Source of the DNA: Mesorhizobium sp. AR07
GTDB lineage: Bacteria > Pseudomonadota > Alphaproteobacteria > Rhizobiales > Rhizobiaceae
Direction: 5' to 3'
NCBI RefSeq assembly: GCF_024746815.1
Contig: NZ_CP080525.1
Coordinates: 62,001-126,000, forward strand
DNA length: 64,000 nucleotides
In this document: one piece after another, positions 27,150 to 36,626 of the stretch
How positions within the stretch are numbered: the stretch's first letter is position 1
How the letters are laid out: each line of letters opens with the position of its first letter
Position numbers and translations under genes: made by a program
The notes under the pieces: model-generated
The model's input: only the letters and a program-made list of their open reading frames with translations
What the model was told of the DNA's origin: nothing
Databases searched by the model: none

Positions 27150-28153
27150 GGCGCGTGCTCGTCACAGGCGCCAGCGGCTTTCTGGGCGCGCATGTCGCGG
27201 CGCGGCTGGCAGCAGTCGGCATGTCGGTGCTGGCACAAGGCCGCGATGCCGGGCGCTGTGCGGCGCTCGAAGCCGCCGGCCATGCGGTCGTCCGTATTGA
27301 CCTGTCGCAACCGTTCGATGCGGCGGTCGACGCCGCTTTCGGCGAACCCGATGCCATCGTCCACTGCGCGGCGCTTTCGGCACCCTTCGGCAGGCCGGCG
27401 GACTTCGAGACGGCCAATGTCACGGCAACCCGCAATCTGGTCGATTTCGCGCGGCGGCAGGGCGTGCGCCGCTTCGTCCAGATCTCCAGCCCCTCGGTCT
27501 GCTTCGCCTTTCGCGACCAACTCGGCGTGTCCGAGGACATGGCCTTGCCCGAGCCGGTCAACGCCTATGCCCGCACCAAGCGGCAGGGCGAGGGGATCGT
27601 GTTGGCGATGTCCGGGATCGGGCCGGTTGTGCTGCGGCCGCGCGGCATCTATGGCGCCGGCGACCGCGCGCTGCTGCCGCGCCTGCTTGGCGCGGCGCGG
27701 CAGCGTCCGCTGCCGCTGTTTCGCGACGGCCAGGCGCGCATCGACCTCACCCATGTCGATGATGTCGTCGACGCGGTGTTCGCGGCCCTCGCGGCCGGCA
27801 GCGCCGCCGACGGCCAGATCTTCAACGTCTCGGGTGGCGAGGTGCTGCCGGTGCGCCGCATCGCCGAGGACGCCTGCGCCCGCTCAGGTCTGACAGCGCG
27901 ATGGCGAAAAATGCCCTTGTGGCCGGCGATGCTGGCGGCGGGCGTGATGGAGGCGGTGGCGCTGCGCTTGCCGGGCCAGCCTGAACCGCCGGTCACCCGC
28001 TACGGCCTCGGCCTGTTCGCCTATGCCCAGAGCCTCGATATTGCCAAGGCCGGCCGCATCCTTGGCTGGGCGCCGAGAGTGTCGTTCGAGGAGGGGCTCG
28101 ATCGCACATTTGGTAAGACGGAAAATCAGGGCGCAATCGGGAGGGCAGCGTGA
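27146..28153 (+). CDS. NAD(P)-dependent epimerase/3-beta-HSD-like reductase
   Basis: A 335-residue extended short-chain dehydrogenase. The Rossmann motif VTGASGFLGAHVAARL is at residues 5-20, followed by DAIVHCAALSAPFG, the serine region VQISSPSVCF and the catalytic YARTKRQGE. The family includes OleD and 3-beta-hydroxysteroid dehydrogenases, so reduction of a beta-keto product of the neighbouring synthase is a reasonable inference. It overlaps both neighbours by 4 nt (ATGA upstream, GTGA downstream). Confidence 0.87.
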   Translation: MRRVLVTGASGFLGAHVAARLAAVGMSVLAQGRDAGRCAALEAAGHAVVRIDLSQPFDAAVDAAFGEPDAIVHCAALSAPFGRPADFETANVTATRNLVDFARRQGVRRFVQISSPSVCFAFRDQLGVSEDMALPEPVNAYARTKRQGEGIVLAMSGIGPVVLRPRGIYGAGDRALLPRLLGAARQRPLPLFRDGQARIDLTHVDDVVDAVFAALAAGSAADGQIFNVSGGEVLPVRRIAEDACARSGLTARWRKMPLWPAMLAAGVMEAVALRLPGQPEPPVTRYGLGLFAYAQSLDIAKAGRILGWAPRVSFEEGLDRTFGKTENQGAIGRAA

Positions 28154-28974
28154 AAATCGTCTTCGCCAACAGCGCCTGGGTCAGTGCCGCCGAAAGGCTG
28201 ATCCTGCGCGGCGGCAGCTGGACGAGCGTGCGGCTGCGCGTCCGCTATGGGCTCATCATCCATCCCCGGGCCGGCCCGATGCTGATCGATACCGGCTATA
28301 CGCCGCAAGCGATCAGCGGGGACGGCCGCAGCGCCGCATTGCGCCTCTATGGCGCGGTGCTGAAGCCTCGGCTCAATGCGGCGGAGCAACCGTTGCCGGT
28401 GCTGGCACGGTTCGGCCTGACGCCGCAGGATGTGCGCACGGTCATCGTCACCCATTTTCATGCCGATCACATGTCCGGCCTGTCGCTGTTCCCCAATGCG
28501 CGCTTTATTGCCAGCGATGCCGCGTGGTCGCGGTTGAAGGCGCGCACGGCCTGGCAGAATTTGCGCCACGGCGTGTTCACCGAGCTGTTTCCAGCGGATT
28601 TCGAGGACCGGCTCGACGGGCTGTCCACGAAGGCACGGATCGCGCCGCGCGGCGGCATTCCTGGCGGCGCCGATCTGTTCGGCGACGGCAGCGTGGTCGC
28701 GGTCGACTTGCCCGGCCATGCCGATGGCCAGTTCGGCCTGTTGTTCACCGAAACGGAGCGTCCTTTGCTTTACGCGGTCGATGTGCAATGGCTGCTCGCA
28801 GCCCTTGTGGAGAAGCGTACGCCCGGTTTTCCGGCGAGCCTGCTGGCCGAGGATTTCGCCGCCATCGAGCCGACCAGCGACGGGCTGCGGCGTTTTCTTG
28901 CGGTCGGCGGCGAGGTCATGTTCTGCCATGATCCGCAGCCGACGCCATACGATCTGGGCAGCGAGGGCGGATGA
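28150..28974 (+). CDS. metallo-beta-lactamase-fold hydrolase
   Basis: A 274-residue MBL-fold enzyme, GTG start. The metal ligands are complete: His102, His104, Asp106 and His107 in THFHADHMSG, His190 in LPGHADG, Asp211 in YAVDVQW and His260 in FCHDP. The pattern resembles AHL lactonases and related ester or thioester hydrolases. In this cluster it could release or open an acyl or lactone intermediate, taking the hydrolase role. Substrate unknown. It is coupled to both neighbours by 4-nt overlaps. Confidence 0.87.
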   Translation: MKIVFANSAWVSAAERLILRGGSWTSVRLRVRYGLIIHPRAGPMLIDTGYTPQAISGDGRSAALRLYGAVLKPRLNAAEQPLPVLARFGLTPQDVRTVIVTHFHADHMSGLSLFPNARFIASDAAWSRLKARTAWQNLRHGVFTELFPADFEDRLDGLSTKARIAPRGGIPGGADLFGDGSVVAVDLPGHADGQFGLLFTETERPLLYAVDVQWLLAALVEKRTPGFPASLLAEDFAAIEPTSDGLRRFLAVGGEVMFCHDPQPTPYDLGSEGG

Positions 28975-30233
28975 ACGGGCTCGGCGAAGCGCTCAAATCG
29001 TTTGCCGTCACCCGATGGGTGTCGCGCAAGAGCCGCAAGGACTTCGAGCGCTGGCAGGCGCGCGCCTTGCGCCGCTGGCTCGACCGCGACTTGCCGCTGG
29101 CGCCCTTCTATGGCAAGGCGCCGCGCCATCTCGGCGATTTGCCGGTGACCGACAAGGCGCTGCTGATGGCGAATTTCGAGCGCTTCAACATCGGCGGCGT
29201 GTCGGCTCGCGATGCCTGGGCCGCCGCTTCCGCCGATGGCCGCCTCGGCGAGCTGACCGTCGGCGCCAGCACCGGGACATCGGGCAATCGCGGCCTGTTC
29301 GTCATTTCCGAGGCCGAGAAATACCGCTGGCTGGGTGCGATCCTGGCAAAAGCCGTTCCCGATCTGCTCTGGCGAAGGCAGCGCGTGGCGGTGATCCTGC
29401 CGCAGAACACCGAGCTCTATGACAGCGCCCGCCAATCCCGGCGCATCGAGCTCGGCTTCTTCGACCTGACGCTCGGTCCGGAAAGCTGGCGCGAGGCACT
29501 CGAGGATTTCGCGCCGACGGTGGTCATCGCACCGCCCAGGATGCTGCGGCACTTCGCGACCGAAAACTTCCGGCTGGCGCCGGTCCGCGTCTTCTCGGCG
29601 GCCGAAACGCTGGACCCGGTCGACCGGCCGGTCATAGAGACGTTCTTCGGGCACAAGCTCGACCAGATCTACATGGCGACGGAAGGGTTGTTCGCGGTCA
29701 CGTGCCGGAAAGGCGGGCTGCATCTGGCGGAAGATTCGGTGTTCTTCGAGTTCGAGCCGATTGGCGACGGCCTGGTCACGCCGCTGGTCACCGCCTTTCG
29801 CCGGCAGACGCAGATCATGGCGCGTTATCGGATGAACGATCTGCTGCGCCTGTCCAGGGCGCATTGCCGCTGCGGCTCGCCGCTGCGCACGGTGGACGAG
29901 ATCGTCGGCCGCATGGATGACGCCTTCCGGCTCGCTTCCGTGCATGGACCGATCCTGGTCACGCCAGACATTTTGCGCAACGCGGTGCTGAAGGCTGATC
30001 GCCGTATCGACGACTTTCGGCTGATCCAGACCGTGCCGGAAACCGTCGAACTGCGGCTGGCGCCCGACCTTGCAGACGACGCGGCACAAGCCGCATTGGC
30101 GGCGGTGTGCGCGCTGTTGGCTTCGCGCCAGGCGATCGCCGCGGTCAAACTCGTGCGCGCGCCACTGTCGTTGGAGACCACCCGAAAACTGCGCCGCGTC
30201 GAATGCCGGCTGACGCCGGAGGCGGCGCCGTGA
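28971..30233 (+). CDS. adenylate-forming enzyme (F390-synthetase/PaaK-like)
   Basis: A 420-residue ANL-superfamily protein close to the F390-synthetase-related and phenylacetate-CoA-ligase group. Core motifs are visible: A3 [11 protein letters not shown] (residues 98-108), A5 IYMATEG (233-239) and A7 [11 protein letters not shown] (284-294). A CRCG pair lies at 299-302. It should activate a carboxylate as acyl-AMP; the acceptor is unknown and no carrier protein is encoded nearby. It overlaps the MBL gene (ATGA) and the next gene (GTGA). Confidence 0.83.
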   Translation: MNGLGEALKSFAVTRWVSRKSRKDFERWQARALRRWLDRDLPLAPFYGKAPRHLGDLPVTDKALLMANFERFNIGGVSARDAWAAASADGRLGELTVGASTGTSGNRGLFVISEAEKYRWLGAILAKAVPDLLWRRQRVAVILPQNTELYDSARQSRRIELGFFDLTLGPESWREALEDFAPTVVIAPPRMLRHFATENFRLAPVRVFSAAETLDPVDRPVIETFFGHKLDQIYMATEGLFAVTCRKGGLHLAEDSVFFEFEPIGDGLVTPLVTAFRRQTQIMARYRMNDLLRLSRAHCRCGSPLRTVDEIVGRMDDAFRLASVHGPILVTPDILRNAVLKADRRIDDFRLIQTVPETVELRLAPDLADDAAQAALAAVCALLASRQAIAAVKLVRAPLSLETTRKLRRVECRLTPEAAP

Positions 30234-31366
30234 GCCTCGCAATCGTCGACGAAAGTCAGGCCGACCGGGTCGAGAACAGCGCGCGCCAGGTCGAGGCCTT
30301 CGTCGGGCTTTTCAATGAGGTTCCGGTGCGCGACCTCGTGCGCAACCTGTCGGTCAAGGTCGAGGCTTTCGAGGTCGCCGGGCGCGCCTTTCCGCTGACA
30401 TTGAACGACGCCAGCGAAGCGCCGAACTGCTACATCTGCTGTCCATCCAGCGCCTACATCGACTATGCCATCGACGAGACGCGCAACTTCGCTGCAAGCC
30501 CGTTGCTGCAGCGGACGGTTCGCGCGCTGATCCGTGCCTGCGCGCCGCTGGTCAAGGCGAGCGGCCTCGATCACCAGGTGCAGGTCAACAACTGGCTCTT
30601 TTCGACCAATCCGGTGCCACGACTCGAGCGGCCTGCGATCGCCGCGATACGGGCAGGCCTGACGGCGTGCTTCCCCGACCGCGCCATTGTCATCCGTTCG
30701 CTCAATGAGATCGCTGATCCCTCGACCATCACGGCACTGTGGGCTGAAGGTTTTCGCATGCTGGCGGCGCGGCAGATTTATATCTTCGCCGATCGAAGTG
30801 CGGCGCCGCCGATGACGCGCGACATGAAGCGCGACCGCACCCGGCTGCGCACCACGCCTCTGAGCGTCGTCGGTGACAGTGACTTCAGCGAAGCCGACTA
30901 CATCCGGAGCGAAGAGCTCTACGCCATGCTCTATCTCGACAAATACACGCCGCTCAATCCGCACTACACGGCCCGATACATCGGCGAGATGCATCGCCGT
31001 GGCATCCTCCGGCTTGCCGGCCTGCGAGACGGCGGCGGCAGGCTCGTCGCCGTTACCGGCCTGTTCGAGAACGGCGGGACGCTGACCCAGCCCATCGTCG
31101 GCTACGACACCAGCCTGCCGATCAATGACGCGCTTTACCGCATGGTAATGGCAATGGCACAGGACCACGCCACGGCGCGCGGCCTGTTCTTCAACATGAG
31201 CGCCGGTGCCGCCGACTTCAAACGCCGGCGCGGCGCCGTGCCGGCGATCGAGTACAATGCCGTCTATGTCGGTCATCTGCCACTTGGCCGTCGCCTTGCG
31301 GTGCGGATCATGGAAACGGTGCTGGCGCTGATCGGCATACCGTTGCTTCGGAGATTTGAGCTTTGA
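30230..31366 (+). CDS. uncharacterised protein with GNAT-like C-terminal half
   Basis: A 378-residue protein of unknown function, GTG start. The N-terminal half ([34 protein letters not shown]) matches nothing I can name. The C-terminal half has features of acyltransferases of the GNAT/FemAB kind: a strand [22 protein letters not shown], a [16 protein letters not shown] cofactor loop and [22 protein letters not shown]. It may transfer an acyl group from the adenylate or CoA ester made by its neighbour. The last 20 residues are hydrophobic. It overlaps the Rieske gene as TTGA. Confidence 0.65.
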   Translation: MSLAIVDESQADRVENSARQVEAFVGLFNEVPVRDLVRNLSVKVEAFEVAGRAFPLTLNDASEAPNCYICCPSSAYIDYAIDETRNFAASPLLQRTVRALIRACAPLVKASGLDHQVQVNNWLFSTNPVPRLERPAIAAIRAGLTACFPDRAIVIRSLNEIADPSTITALWAEGFRMLAARQIYIFADRSAAPPMTRDMKRDRTRLRTTPLSVVGDSDFSEADYIRSEELYAMLYLDKYTPLNPHYTARYIGEMHRRGILRLAGLRDGGGRLVAVTGLFENGGTLTQPIVGYDTSLPINDALYRMVMAMAQDHATARGLFFNMSAGAADFKRRRGAVPAIEYNAVYVGHLPLGRRLAVRIMETVLALIGIPLLRRFEL

Positions 31367-32370
31367 GCGGACGCCAGGAGAAGAGCGGGTCGAAGGACCA
31401 CTGGCAGGCGGTGGCGCTGTCCGCTGATGTCGGCCGCAAGCCAAAGCGCATCCTGCTTGATGGCGCGCCGGTCGTGCTGTTCCGCTCGAGCACTGGGATA
31501 TCAGCCCTGTTCGACCGCTGCGCTCACCGGCTGGTCGAACTGTCGACCGGCAAGATCGTCCAGGGCGATATCGAATGTCCCTATCACGGCTGGCGCTTCG
31601 ACGGCGACGGCCGCTGCACCGCCATTCCCGGCCATTTCGGCGCGATGCCGCACCACCGGGTGCGGCGCTATCATGCGATCGAGCGCGATGGCGTTGTCTT
31701 CGTCGCGGTCGGCTCCCCCGTGGGCGAACCCTATCTCCACTGCATGCAGGGCCAGGATGTGATCGTGCGGCGCGTGCGCTCCTCGACGCAATCGACGGTC
31801 ATCGACGCCGCGGAAAACATTCTCGACGCCACGCATACGCATTTCACCCACAAGGGCCTGCTGCGCGGCCTCAGCGCCAAACGCCATCTGGTCCGTGTCG
31901 AGGTCACCGGCGGCGAGGGCTGGGTCGAAGCCTGCTATACCGGCGAAGAGCGCCAGCAAGGATTGATAAGCCGGCTCCTGGAAGGCGAGCGCACCAAGAC
32001 CATCGGCCGCTTCCGCCACCCCGGCATCGCCGAGCTGGAGTACTGGGGCAAGGGTGGCCTCGTGCTGGCAACGACCTTCCATCTGCGCCAGGCCGATGAG
32101 CGGACCGTCGAGGGCGTCGGCTGGCTGATCGGCCAGCGCCGGGGCGGGCTCGGCCACCTCAAGGCGCTCGCCTTCAAGCCGTTGTTCAACATTGCGCTGG
32201 AGCAGGATCGCAAGGTCTTGAAATCGGCGAGCGACAATGCGCGTTTCCCGCCTGAAGTGTTGCCGGCCATCGGTCCGCTGGATTTCCTGCGCCGCGACAT
32301 CGCGGCCATCATGGACGGCAAGATGCCGTCGGCCGCCGCAGCCCCCCAAATCCACCAGATTGAACTCTAG
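31363..32370 (+). CDS. Rieske non-heme iron oxygenase
   Basis: A 335-residue oxygenase. The Rieske [2Fe-2S] ligands are Cys53/His55 (DRCAHR) and Cys72/His75 (ECPYHGW). The mononuclear iron motif NxxDxxHxxxxH is at 152-163 ([12 protein letters not shown]). It resembles single-component-type alpha subunits that hydroxylate, demethylate or desaturate small organic substrates; no dedicated ferredoxin or reductase is nearby. The start is TTG at 31363 inside the TTGA overlap. It is the last of six coupled genes and converges on the ATP-grasp gene 13 bp away. Confidence 0.87.
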   Translation: MSGRQEKSGSKDHWQAVALSADVGRKPKRILLDGAPVVLFRSSTGISALFDRCAHRLVELSTGKIVQGDIECPYHGWRFDGDGRCTAIPGHFGAMPHHRVRRYHAIERDGVVFVAVGSPVGEPYLHCMQGQDVIVRRVRSSTQSTVIDAAENILDATHTHFTHKGLLRGLSAKRHLVRVEVTGGEGWVEACYTGEERQQGLISRLLEGERTKTIGRFRHPGIAELEYWGKGGLVLATTFHLRQADERTVEGVGWLIGQRRGGLGHLKALAFKPLFNIALEQDRKVLKSASDNARFPPEVLPAIGPLDFLRRDIAAIMDGKMPSAAAAPQIHQIEL

Positions 32371-32383
32371 GATTCAACGGGGA

Positions 32384-33541
32384 TCAGCCCTGAAGCGGCC
32401 CGTTCCATTCGATGTCGCGCGTCGACGCGGTCTGCAGGCTGATGCGCTGGCGCAGCGCGATGCCGGCGACCTCGGCCAGCGCGCGCCACTGCGCCCGTTT
32501 CGGCGCGGGATCGCCGGGCCAGTCGAGCAATTCGCCGGCATCGCGCATGGCCTGGGCAAAGCGCCCGATCTGCCGAGATCGCAGGGCCGCCGGCAATCCG
32601 TAGATCCACATCGCCAGCCGCACGGTCTGCTGCGTGGTGATGTCGGGCCTTACCTCGTCGCCGCCATCGAGCACCGCATCGGCGAAGCGCTGTGGATCGC
32701 GGAAGAAATGCAGGCCGCTGGTGGCGCGCGGATTGCACTCCAGCGGCAACACCCGGCCGTCCTGTTCGCGCATCAGGTCGAAGGAGATCTGGCCGGTCCA
32801 TTTTGTGCCGGCAACGAAGCGCTCGACAAAGTGCCGCGCTGCGGCGTCCTCGACCAGCTCGAAACAGATGCCGGCGCCCTTGCCGGCGCGGTAGAGAGAG
32901 CTATAGAGCGCCAGCGCCTTGAGCTTTCCGTTTAGCGCCACCGCATAGGCGCTGATCTCGTCGCCGATGACAAAACGCTGCGCCACCCACGGGACCGCGG
33001 GTGAAGGGGTGATGGCGTCGAGTTCGTCCGGTGACGGGCGCAGCAGGACGTGACTGGCAAAGCGCGACCAGACCGGCTTGAATACCAGCTCGCGCGACTG
33101 GCCGCGCACGGTTTGCAGATCGTCCTTGCTTTGCAGCAGCGTTGTCTCCGGCACGGCGAGGCCGAGGCTTTGCGCCAGCCGAATGAAAGTGTGCTTGTCG
33201 TGCACCTGCGTCAACAGCGCCATGCCGGGCGCAAACAGCCGGGCCGGCATGGCGCGGTCGCGCCAGATCTGGCCGAGATGGAAGATCTCCTCGCAGGTCG
33301 GGATGACGAGGTCGACGGCTTCGGCGCGCACCAGCGCCTCCACGGCATCGGCATGGGCATCCCCGGCGAAACGCGGTGGTGGCAGGCGGTGATAGGCCGC
33401 GCATGCCTTGCTCGCCGCCGCGATCGGCCGGGCAGGGCTGTCGGCCAGGATCACCCGCCACCCTGCGCCGTCAAACAGGCGCGCCAGGTGCAGCGCCACC
33501 GGCGCCCGGGCTCCGGTGACCAGCACGGTCCTATTCGGCAT
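32384..33541 (-). CDS. ATP-grasp ligase-like protein
   Basis: A 385-residue protein with an N-terminal Rossmann-like pre-ATP-grasp domain (VLVTGARAPVALHLARLF) and an ATP-grasp core. LVFKPVWSRFASHV supplies the ATP-binding lysine, and WVAQRFVIGDEISAYAV and ISFDLMREQDGRVLPLECNPRATSGLHFF supply Mg-binding Glu/Asn residues. Such enzymes join a carboxylate to an amine or thiol through acyl phosphate. It is convergent with the six-gene set, so it may belong to the same pathway, but that is only inferred from proximity. Confidence 0.82.
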   Translation of the reverse strand: MPNRTVLVTGARAPVALHLARLFDGAGWRVILADSPARPIAAASKACAAYHRLPPPRFAGDAHADAVEALVRAEAVDLVIPTCEEIFHLGQIWRDRAMPARLFAPGMALLTQVHDKHTFIRLAQSLGLAVPETTLLQSKDDLQTVRGQSRELVFKPVWSRFASHVLLRPSPDELDAITPSPAVPWVAQRFVIGDEISAYAVALNGKLKALALYSSLYRAGKGAGICFELVEDAAARHFVERFVAGTKWTGQISFDLMREQDGRVLPLECNPRATSGLHFFRDPQRFADAVLDGGDEVRPDITTQQTVRLAMWIYGLPAALRSRQIGRFAQAMRDAGELLDWPGDPAPKRAQWRALAEVAGIALRQRISLQTASTRDIEWNGPLQG

Positions 33542-33696
33542 GGCACATCAAGGGAATGTCGCGATCGTTTCAGTCGCAGCGAGCGTTGCGCGAAATCGCA
33601 AGCATTGGCAACGCAGTCCCGCTGACTTCATCTGGCCATCGCCTTTTGATCGTCGGGACGCTATTGGCAGTGTTTGCGTTACCTGTGGTGATATGC

Positions 33697-34308
33697 ATGC
33701 GCTTTCTCTTTGTCCTGATCCTGCTCGCCGGCATCGGCGCCAGTTTCATCTATCCCTTTGCGATGAGCAATTTCTCCGGCCATGAGATCGGTACGTGGCG
33801 GGTCTACGAGCAGGGTCGCTTCAAGCCGGTGACGGTGCCGCTCGCCGGCCGCGACGCACCGGTGCGGGTGCTGGTCGATCTGACCGCGAGGGCCGAGCGC
33901 ATCGTTTCGCAGCAGCGCACGGTGCTGACGCTGACATCGGCCACCAATGGCCGCACGGTGCTCGCCTCGACGCTGCGGTTCAACCATTCGGACAACCCGC
34001 GCCAGGCCAGCCCGCAACTGCCCGACAAGATTTTTCGCGATGAGGCCGGCCTCATTCCAACAGTCAGCCCCGGTCAGTATCTCTTCACCGTCGGCCCGGG
34101 CGATGCCGAGGACATTCCGATGCGCGCGGTCGATCTGATCCTGCGCTCCGGTGCCGGCGAGATCGACAGCCGCGCGCGGCCGGTCGGCTTCGCGCTGATG
34201 GCGATTGGCCTGATCGGGTTCTTGCTGACCTTGCGCTTTGGCGGCGGCCGGCCGGAAAATCCGAACTCGCAGCCGCCACCGCCGCGCTGGGGCAGGGGCA
34301 CCACGTGA
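33697..34308 (+). CDS. uncharacterised membrane protein
   Basis: A 203-residue protein not recognised by family. An N-terminal hydrophobic segment (MRFLFVLILLAGIGASFIYPF) and a C-terminal one (PVGFALMAIGLIGFLLTLRFGG) flank a ~140-residue extracytoplasmic region (GTWRVYEQGRFKPVTVPLAG). A longer reading from 33556 would add further hydrophobic sequence. Neither start has a strong ribosome-binding site. Its stop overlaps the rlmJ GTG, so the pair is co-translated. Confidence 0.7.
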   Translation: MRFLFVLILLAGIGASFIYPFAMSNFSGHEIGTWRVYEQGRFKPVTVPLAGRDAPVRVLVDLTARAERIVSQQRTVLTLTSATNGRTVLASTLRFNHSDNPRQASPQLPDKIFRDEAGLIPTVSPGQYLFTVGPGDAEDIPMRAVDLILRSGAGEIDSRARPVGFALMAIGLIGFLLTLRFGGGRPENPNSQPPPPRWGRGTT

Positions 34309-35159
34309 ACTACCGCCACGCCTACCACGCCGGAAATTTCGCTGATGTCGTCAAGCATGTCGTGCTGACGCGGCTGCTCGACTATCTCAAGCAGAAGGAC
34401 AAGGCGTTTCGCGTCATCGACACCCATGCCGGCATCGGCCGCTACGATTTGTCGTCGATCGAGGCGCAGAAGACCGGCGAGTGGCAAGGCGGCGTCGGTC
34501 GTCTGATCGATGCCTCGTTCGCCGCGCCGGTGGCGGCACTGCTCGCGCCTTATCTGGAAACCGTGCGGTCGCTCAACCCAGATGGCGGCATCCAGAAATA
34601 TCCGGGCTCGCCGCTGATCGCACGCCATCTCATGCGCAAGCAGGATCGGCTGTCGGCGATCGAACTGCATCCCAAGGATGCAGGCAGGTTGAGGACGCTG
34701 TTTGCCGGCGATTTCCAGACCCGTGTCATCGAGCTCGATGGCTGGCTGGCGCTCGGCGCGCATCTGCCGCCGAAGGAAAAGCGCGGCCTGGTGCTCATCG
34801 ATCCGCCGTTCGAGGAAGCGGGCGAGTTCGACCGCCTCGTCGACGGGCTCATAAGGGCGCACAAGCGCTGGCCCGGCGGCATCTATGCGCTGTGGTATCC
34901 GATCAAGGACCGCAAGGCGATCATCGCCTTTCGCAAGGCGCTGAAGCAATCCGGCATTCCGAAGTTGCTCGACATAGAGTTCGAGATCAGGCCCGCGTCT
35001 TCGGAACCCAGCCTCGACGGCAGCGGCCTGCTGGTGGTCAACCCGCCTTTCACGCTGGAGGGCGAACTGCGGACGCTGCTGCCGGCCCTGCACAGAGTGC
35101 TCGCCGTGGGAAAGCCGGCGCACTGGTCGCTGGAATGGCTGGCCGGCGAGCAGGCTTGA
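34305..35159 (+). CDS. rlmJ: 23S rRNA (A2030-N6) methyltransferase
   Basis: A 284-residue SAM-dependent methyltransferase that modifies A2030 of 23S rRNA. It shows the family start MNYRHAYHAGNFADVVKHVVLTRLL (GTG codon), the catalytic DPPFE motif in VLIDPPFEEAGEF and the C-terminal SGLLVVNPPFTLE. It is coupled to the upstream membrane protein by a GTGA overlap. Confidence 0.95.
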   Translation: MNYRHAYHAGNFADVVKHVVLTRLLDYLKQKDKAFRVIDTHAGIGRYDLSSIEAQKTGEWQGGVGRLIDASFAAPVAALLAPYLETVRSLNPDGGIQKYPGSPLIARHLMRKQDRLSAIELHPKDAGRLRTLFAGDFQTRVIELDGWLALGAHLPPKEKRGLVLIDPPFEEAGEFDRLVDGLIRAHKRWPGGIYALWYPIKDRKAIIAFRKALKQSGIPKLLDIEFEIRPASSEPSLDGSGLLVVNPPFTLEGELRTLLPALHRVLAVGKPAHWSLEWLAGEQA

Positions 35160-35311
35160 TCGCCAGGGACAGCAAGATGCGTTGCGGGCATGCCGGGGTG
35201 GCGAAAAAGCTGCGGACGCCAGGTCAAGGCTGTTCACCATCGTCAGAGCAACCGCTTGACCGCCGCCAAGCGAATCCGCACAGTGCGCGCAACCGACCAT
35301 ATGAGGCTGCC

Positions 35312-35764
35312 ATGACTCGCTTCGCCAAATCCGCACTTGCTGCTCTGATTTCGCTCTGCACGCCGCTAGCCGCGCCTCTCGGCGTCACGCAAGCGGTCCA
35401 GGCCGCCGACCTTGGCGTCTATTCCGACGACGATGGCGGCGTCTGCGGCCAGCCCTGGGTGCTGAACAAGATCACCAGCCGCTTCTCCCACCAGGTGCAT
35501 AATGTGCCGCATCTGCCGGACGTGCAGATCACCGATTTCCGGCGCATCCACCAGCATCGTTATCTGGCGGCCAACGAAAGCTGGCCGATCGGCCGCCGCT
35601 ACTGCGGCGCCACCGTCAGCCTGTCCGATGGCCGCAATCGCACCATCTGGTACCTGATCGAAGAGGGCCAAGGTTTTGCCTCGATCGGCGACAATGTCGA
35701 ATTCTGCGTCTCGGGATTCGACCGCTGGATGGTCTACAACGGCCGCTGCCGCGTCCTGCGCTAA
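35312..35764 (+). CDS. small secreted cysteine-containing protein
   Basis: A 150-residue protein with a clear signal peptide (MTRFAKSALAALISLCTPLAA..VQAAD, cleavage near residue 32). The mature ~118 residues contain four cysteines (GGVCGQPW, RYCGATVS, VEFCVSGF, GRCRVLR), likely two disulfides. I do not recognise a named family; similar short periplasmic proteins occur in rhizobia. GAGG precedes the ATG at 35312. No functional link to neighbours is apparent. Confidence 0.75.
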   Translation: MTRFAKSALAALISLCTPLAAPLGVTQAVQAADLGVYSDDDGGVCGQPWVLNKITSRFSHQVHNVPHLPDVQITDFRRIHQHRYLAANESWPIGRRYCGATVSLSDGRNRTIWYLIEEGQGFASIGDNVEFCVSGFDRWMVYNGRCRVLR

Positions 35765-35928
35765 ACGCGGCTTTCCCGTTTCGTTTCCTTTTCGCGCCCG
35801 CAACTCGATCGGCGGCGGGCGCCTTCCTGGTAGCAGCGAGCCGGGTCAACCGCGCGGCGGGCGGTGTTATGATCGGCGCCGCGTCGCAGTGTTTGCCGCG
35901 CGCTGAGGAGTTTCACGCAATCGCAGCG

Positions 35929-36240
35929 CTATTTTCTGCGCGGCTTCGCCTCGGCCTGATCGAAAATTTTGCGCAGGAAACCGACGTGACCGCGGAATGC
36001 GCGCCGTCCACTCGTCGTCGCCCTGACCCGCGTCTGCGGCCGGCGGCCGACGAACAGTTTTTCGACATCGATATAGCCAGCCCTGGCCAGCGTATCGAGA
36101 TGCGCGCCGAGATTGCCGTCGGTGGCGCCCACGATGGCCTTCAGCCGGGTGAAGTCCAGCACCTCGCGCCTTTCCAGCGCGTTCAGGGCGGCCATGATCC
36201 TGAGCCGCGTGCTCTGATGGATGATTTCGTCGGCGCTCAT
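35929..36240 (-). CDS. winged-helix transcriptional regulator
   Basis: A 103-residue DNA-binding protein of the compact winged-helix type (PF13601-like). It begins HQSTRLRIMAALNALERREVLDFTRLKAIVGATDGNLGAHLDTLARAGYIDVEK and ends with a basic wing and tail (GRRPQTRVRATTSGRRAFRGH). Such regulators usually repress an adjacent membrane-protein gene; here its ATG overlaps the stop of a short upstream ORF as ATGA. Confidence 0.85.
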   Translation of the reverse strand: MSADEIIHQSTRLRIMAALNALERREVLDFTRLKAIVGATDGNLGAHLDTLARAGYIDVEKLFVGRRPQTRVRATTSGRRAFRGHVGFLRKIFDQAEAKPRRK

Positions 36241-36356
36241 GAATTGGCTCCGATGCAGCGAAGCCAGAAACGATCACCGATGAGGTCGATGCCATGGGAC
36301 GCCGTCCCGGCGATCTCGGACAGCGACAGCGTCGCTTGCTCTTGTGCGATCGACAT
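36237..36356 (-). CDS. possible 39-residue ORF coupled to the regulator
   Basis: An ATG at 36356 with GGAG eight bases upstream opens a 39-codon ORF (MSIAQEQATLSLSEIAGTAS...CIGANS) whose TGA overlaps the regulator's ATG. Codon choice is compatible with coding. It may be a leader peptide or a short protein of unknown role. Confidence 0.4.
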   Translation of the reverse strand: MSIAQEQATLSLSEIAGTASHGIDLIGDRFWLRCIGANS

Positions 36357-36626
36357 CGAAGCACTCCGCATCTCTCGTAGAATACTCTGCGATGTAGAGT
36401 CATCTGTCAATTCTTCGTGGCGAACGGGCGATGAGACCATGCTTGACAAGGTGATGCAGCAATCGGTCGTCGCCTTGCTCTCGTGATCCGTGTAGATCGT
36501 CCGCTGTAACCAAAGTTTAAGCTGCGAAAATCAGTTTATTGCTTCGCTGGCTAGAGAGCCGCGAGTCAGATATGCATTGCCCGCCGAGGTCATTCACGGC
36601 CGTCGGCGTAACGCAAGGGGCATGAC

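Noticed and set aside
26160..32370. Assignment as an OleABCD olefin pathway
   Set aside because: No alpha/beta hydrolase OleB is present, the ligase is PaaK/F390-like rather than OleC, and extra Rieske and GNAT-like genes are included.
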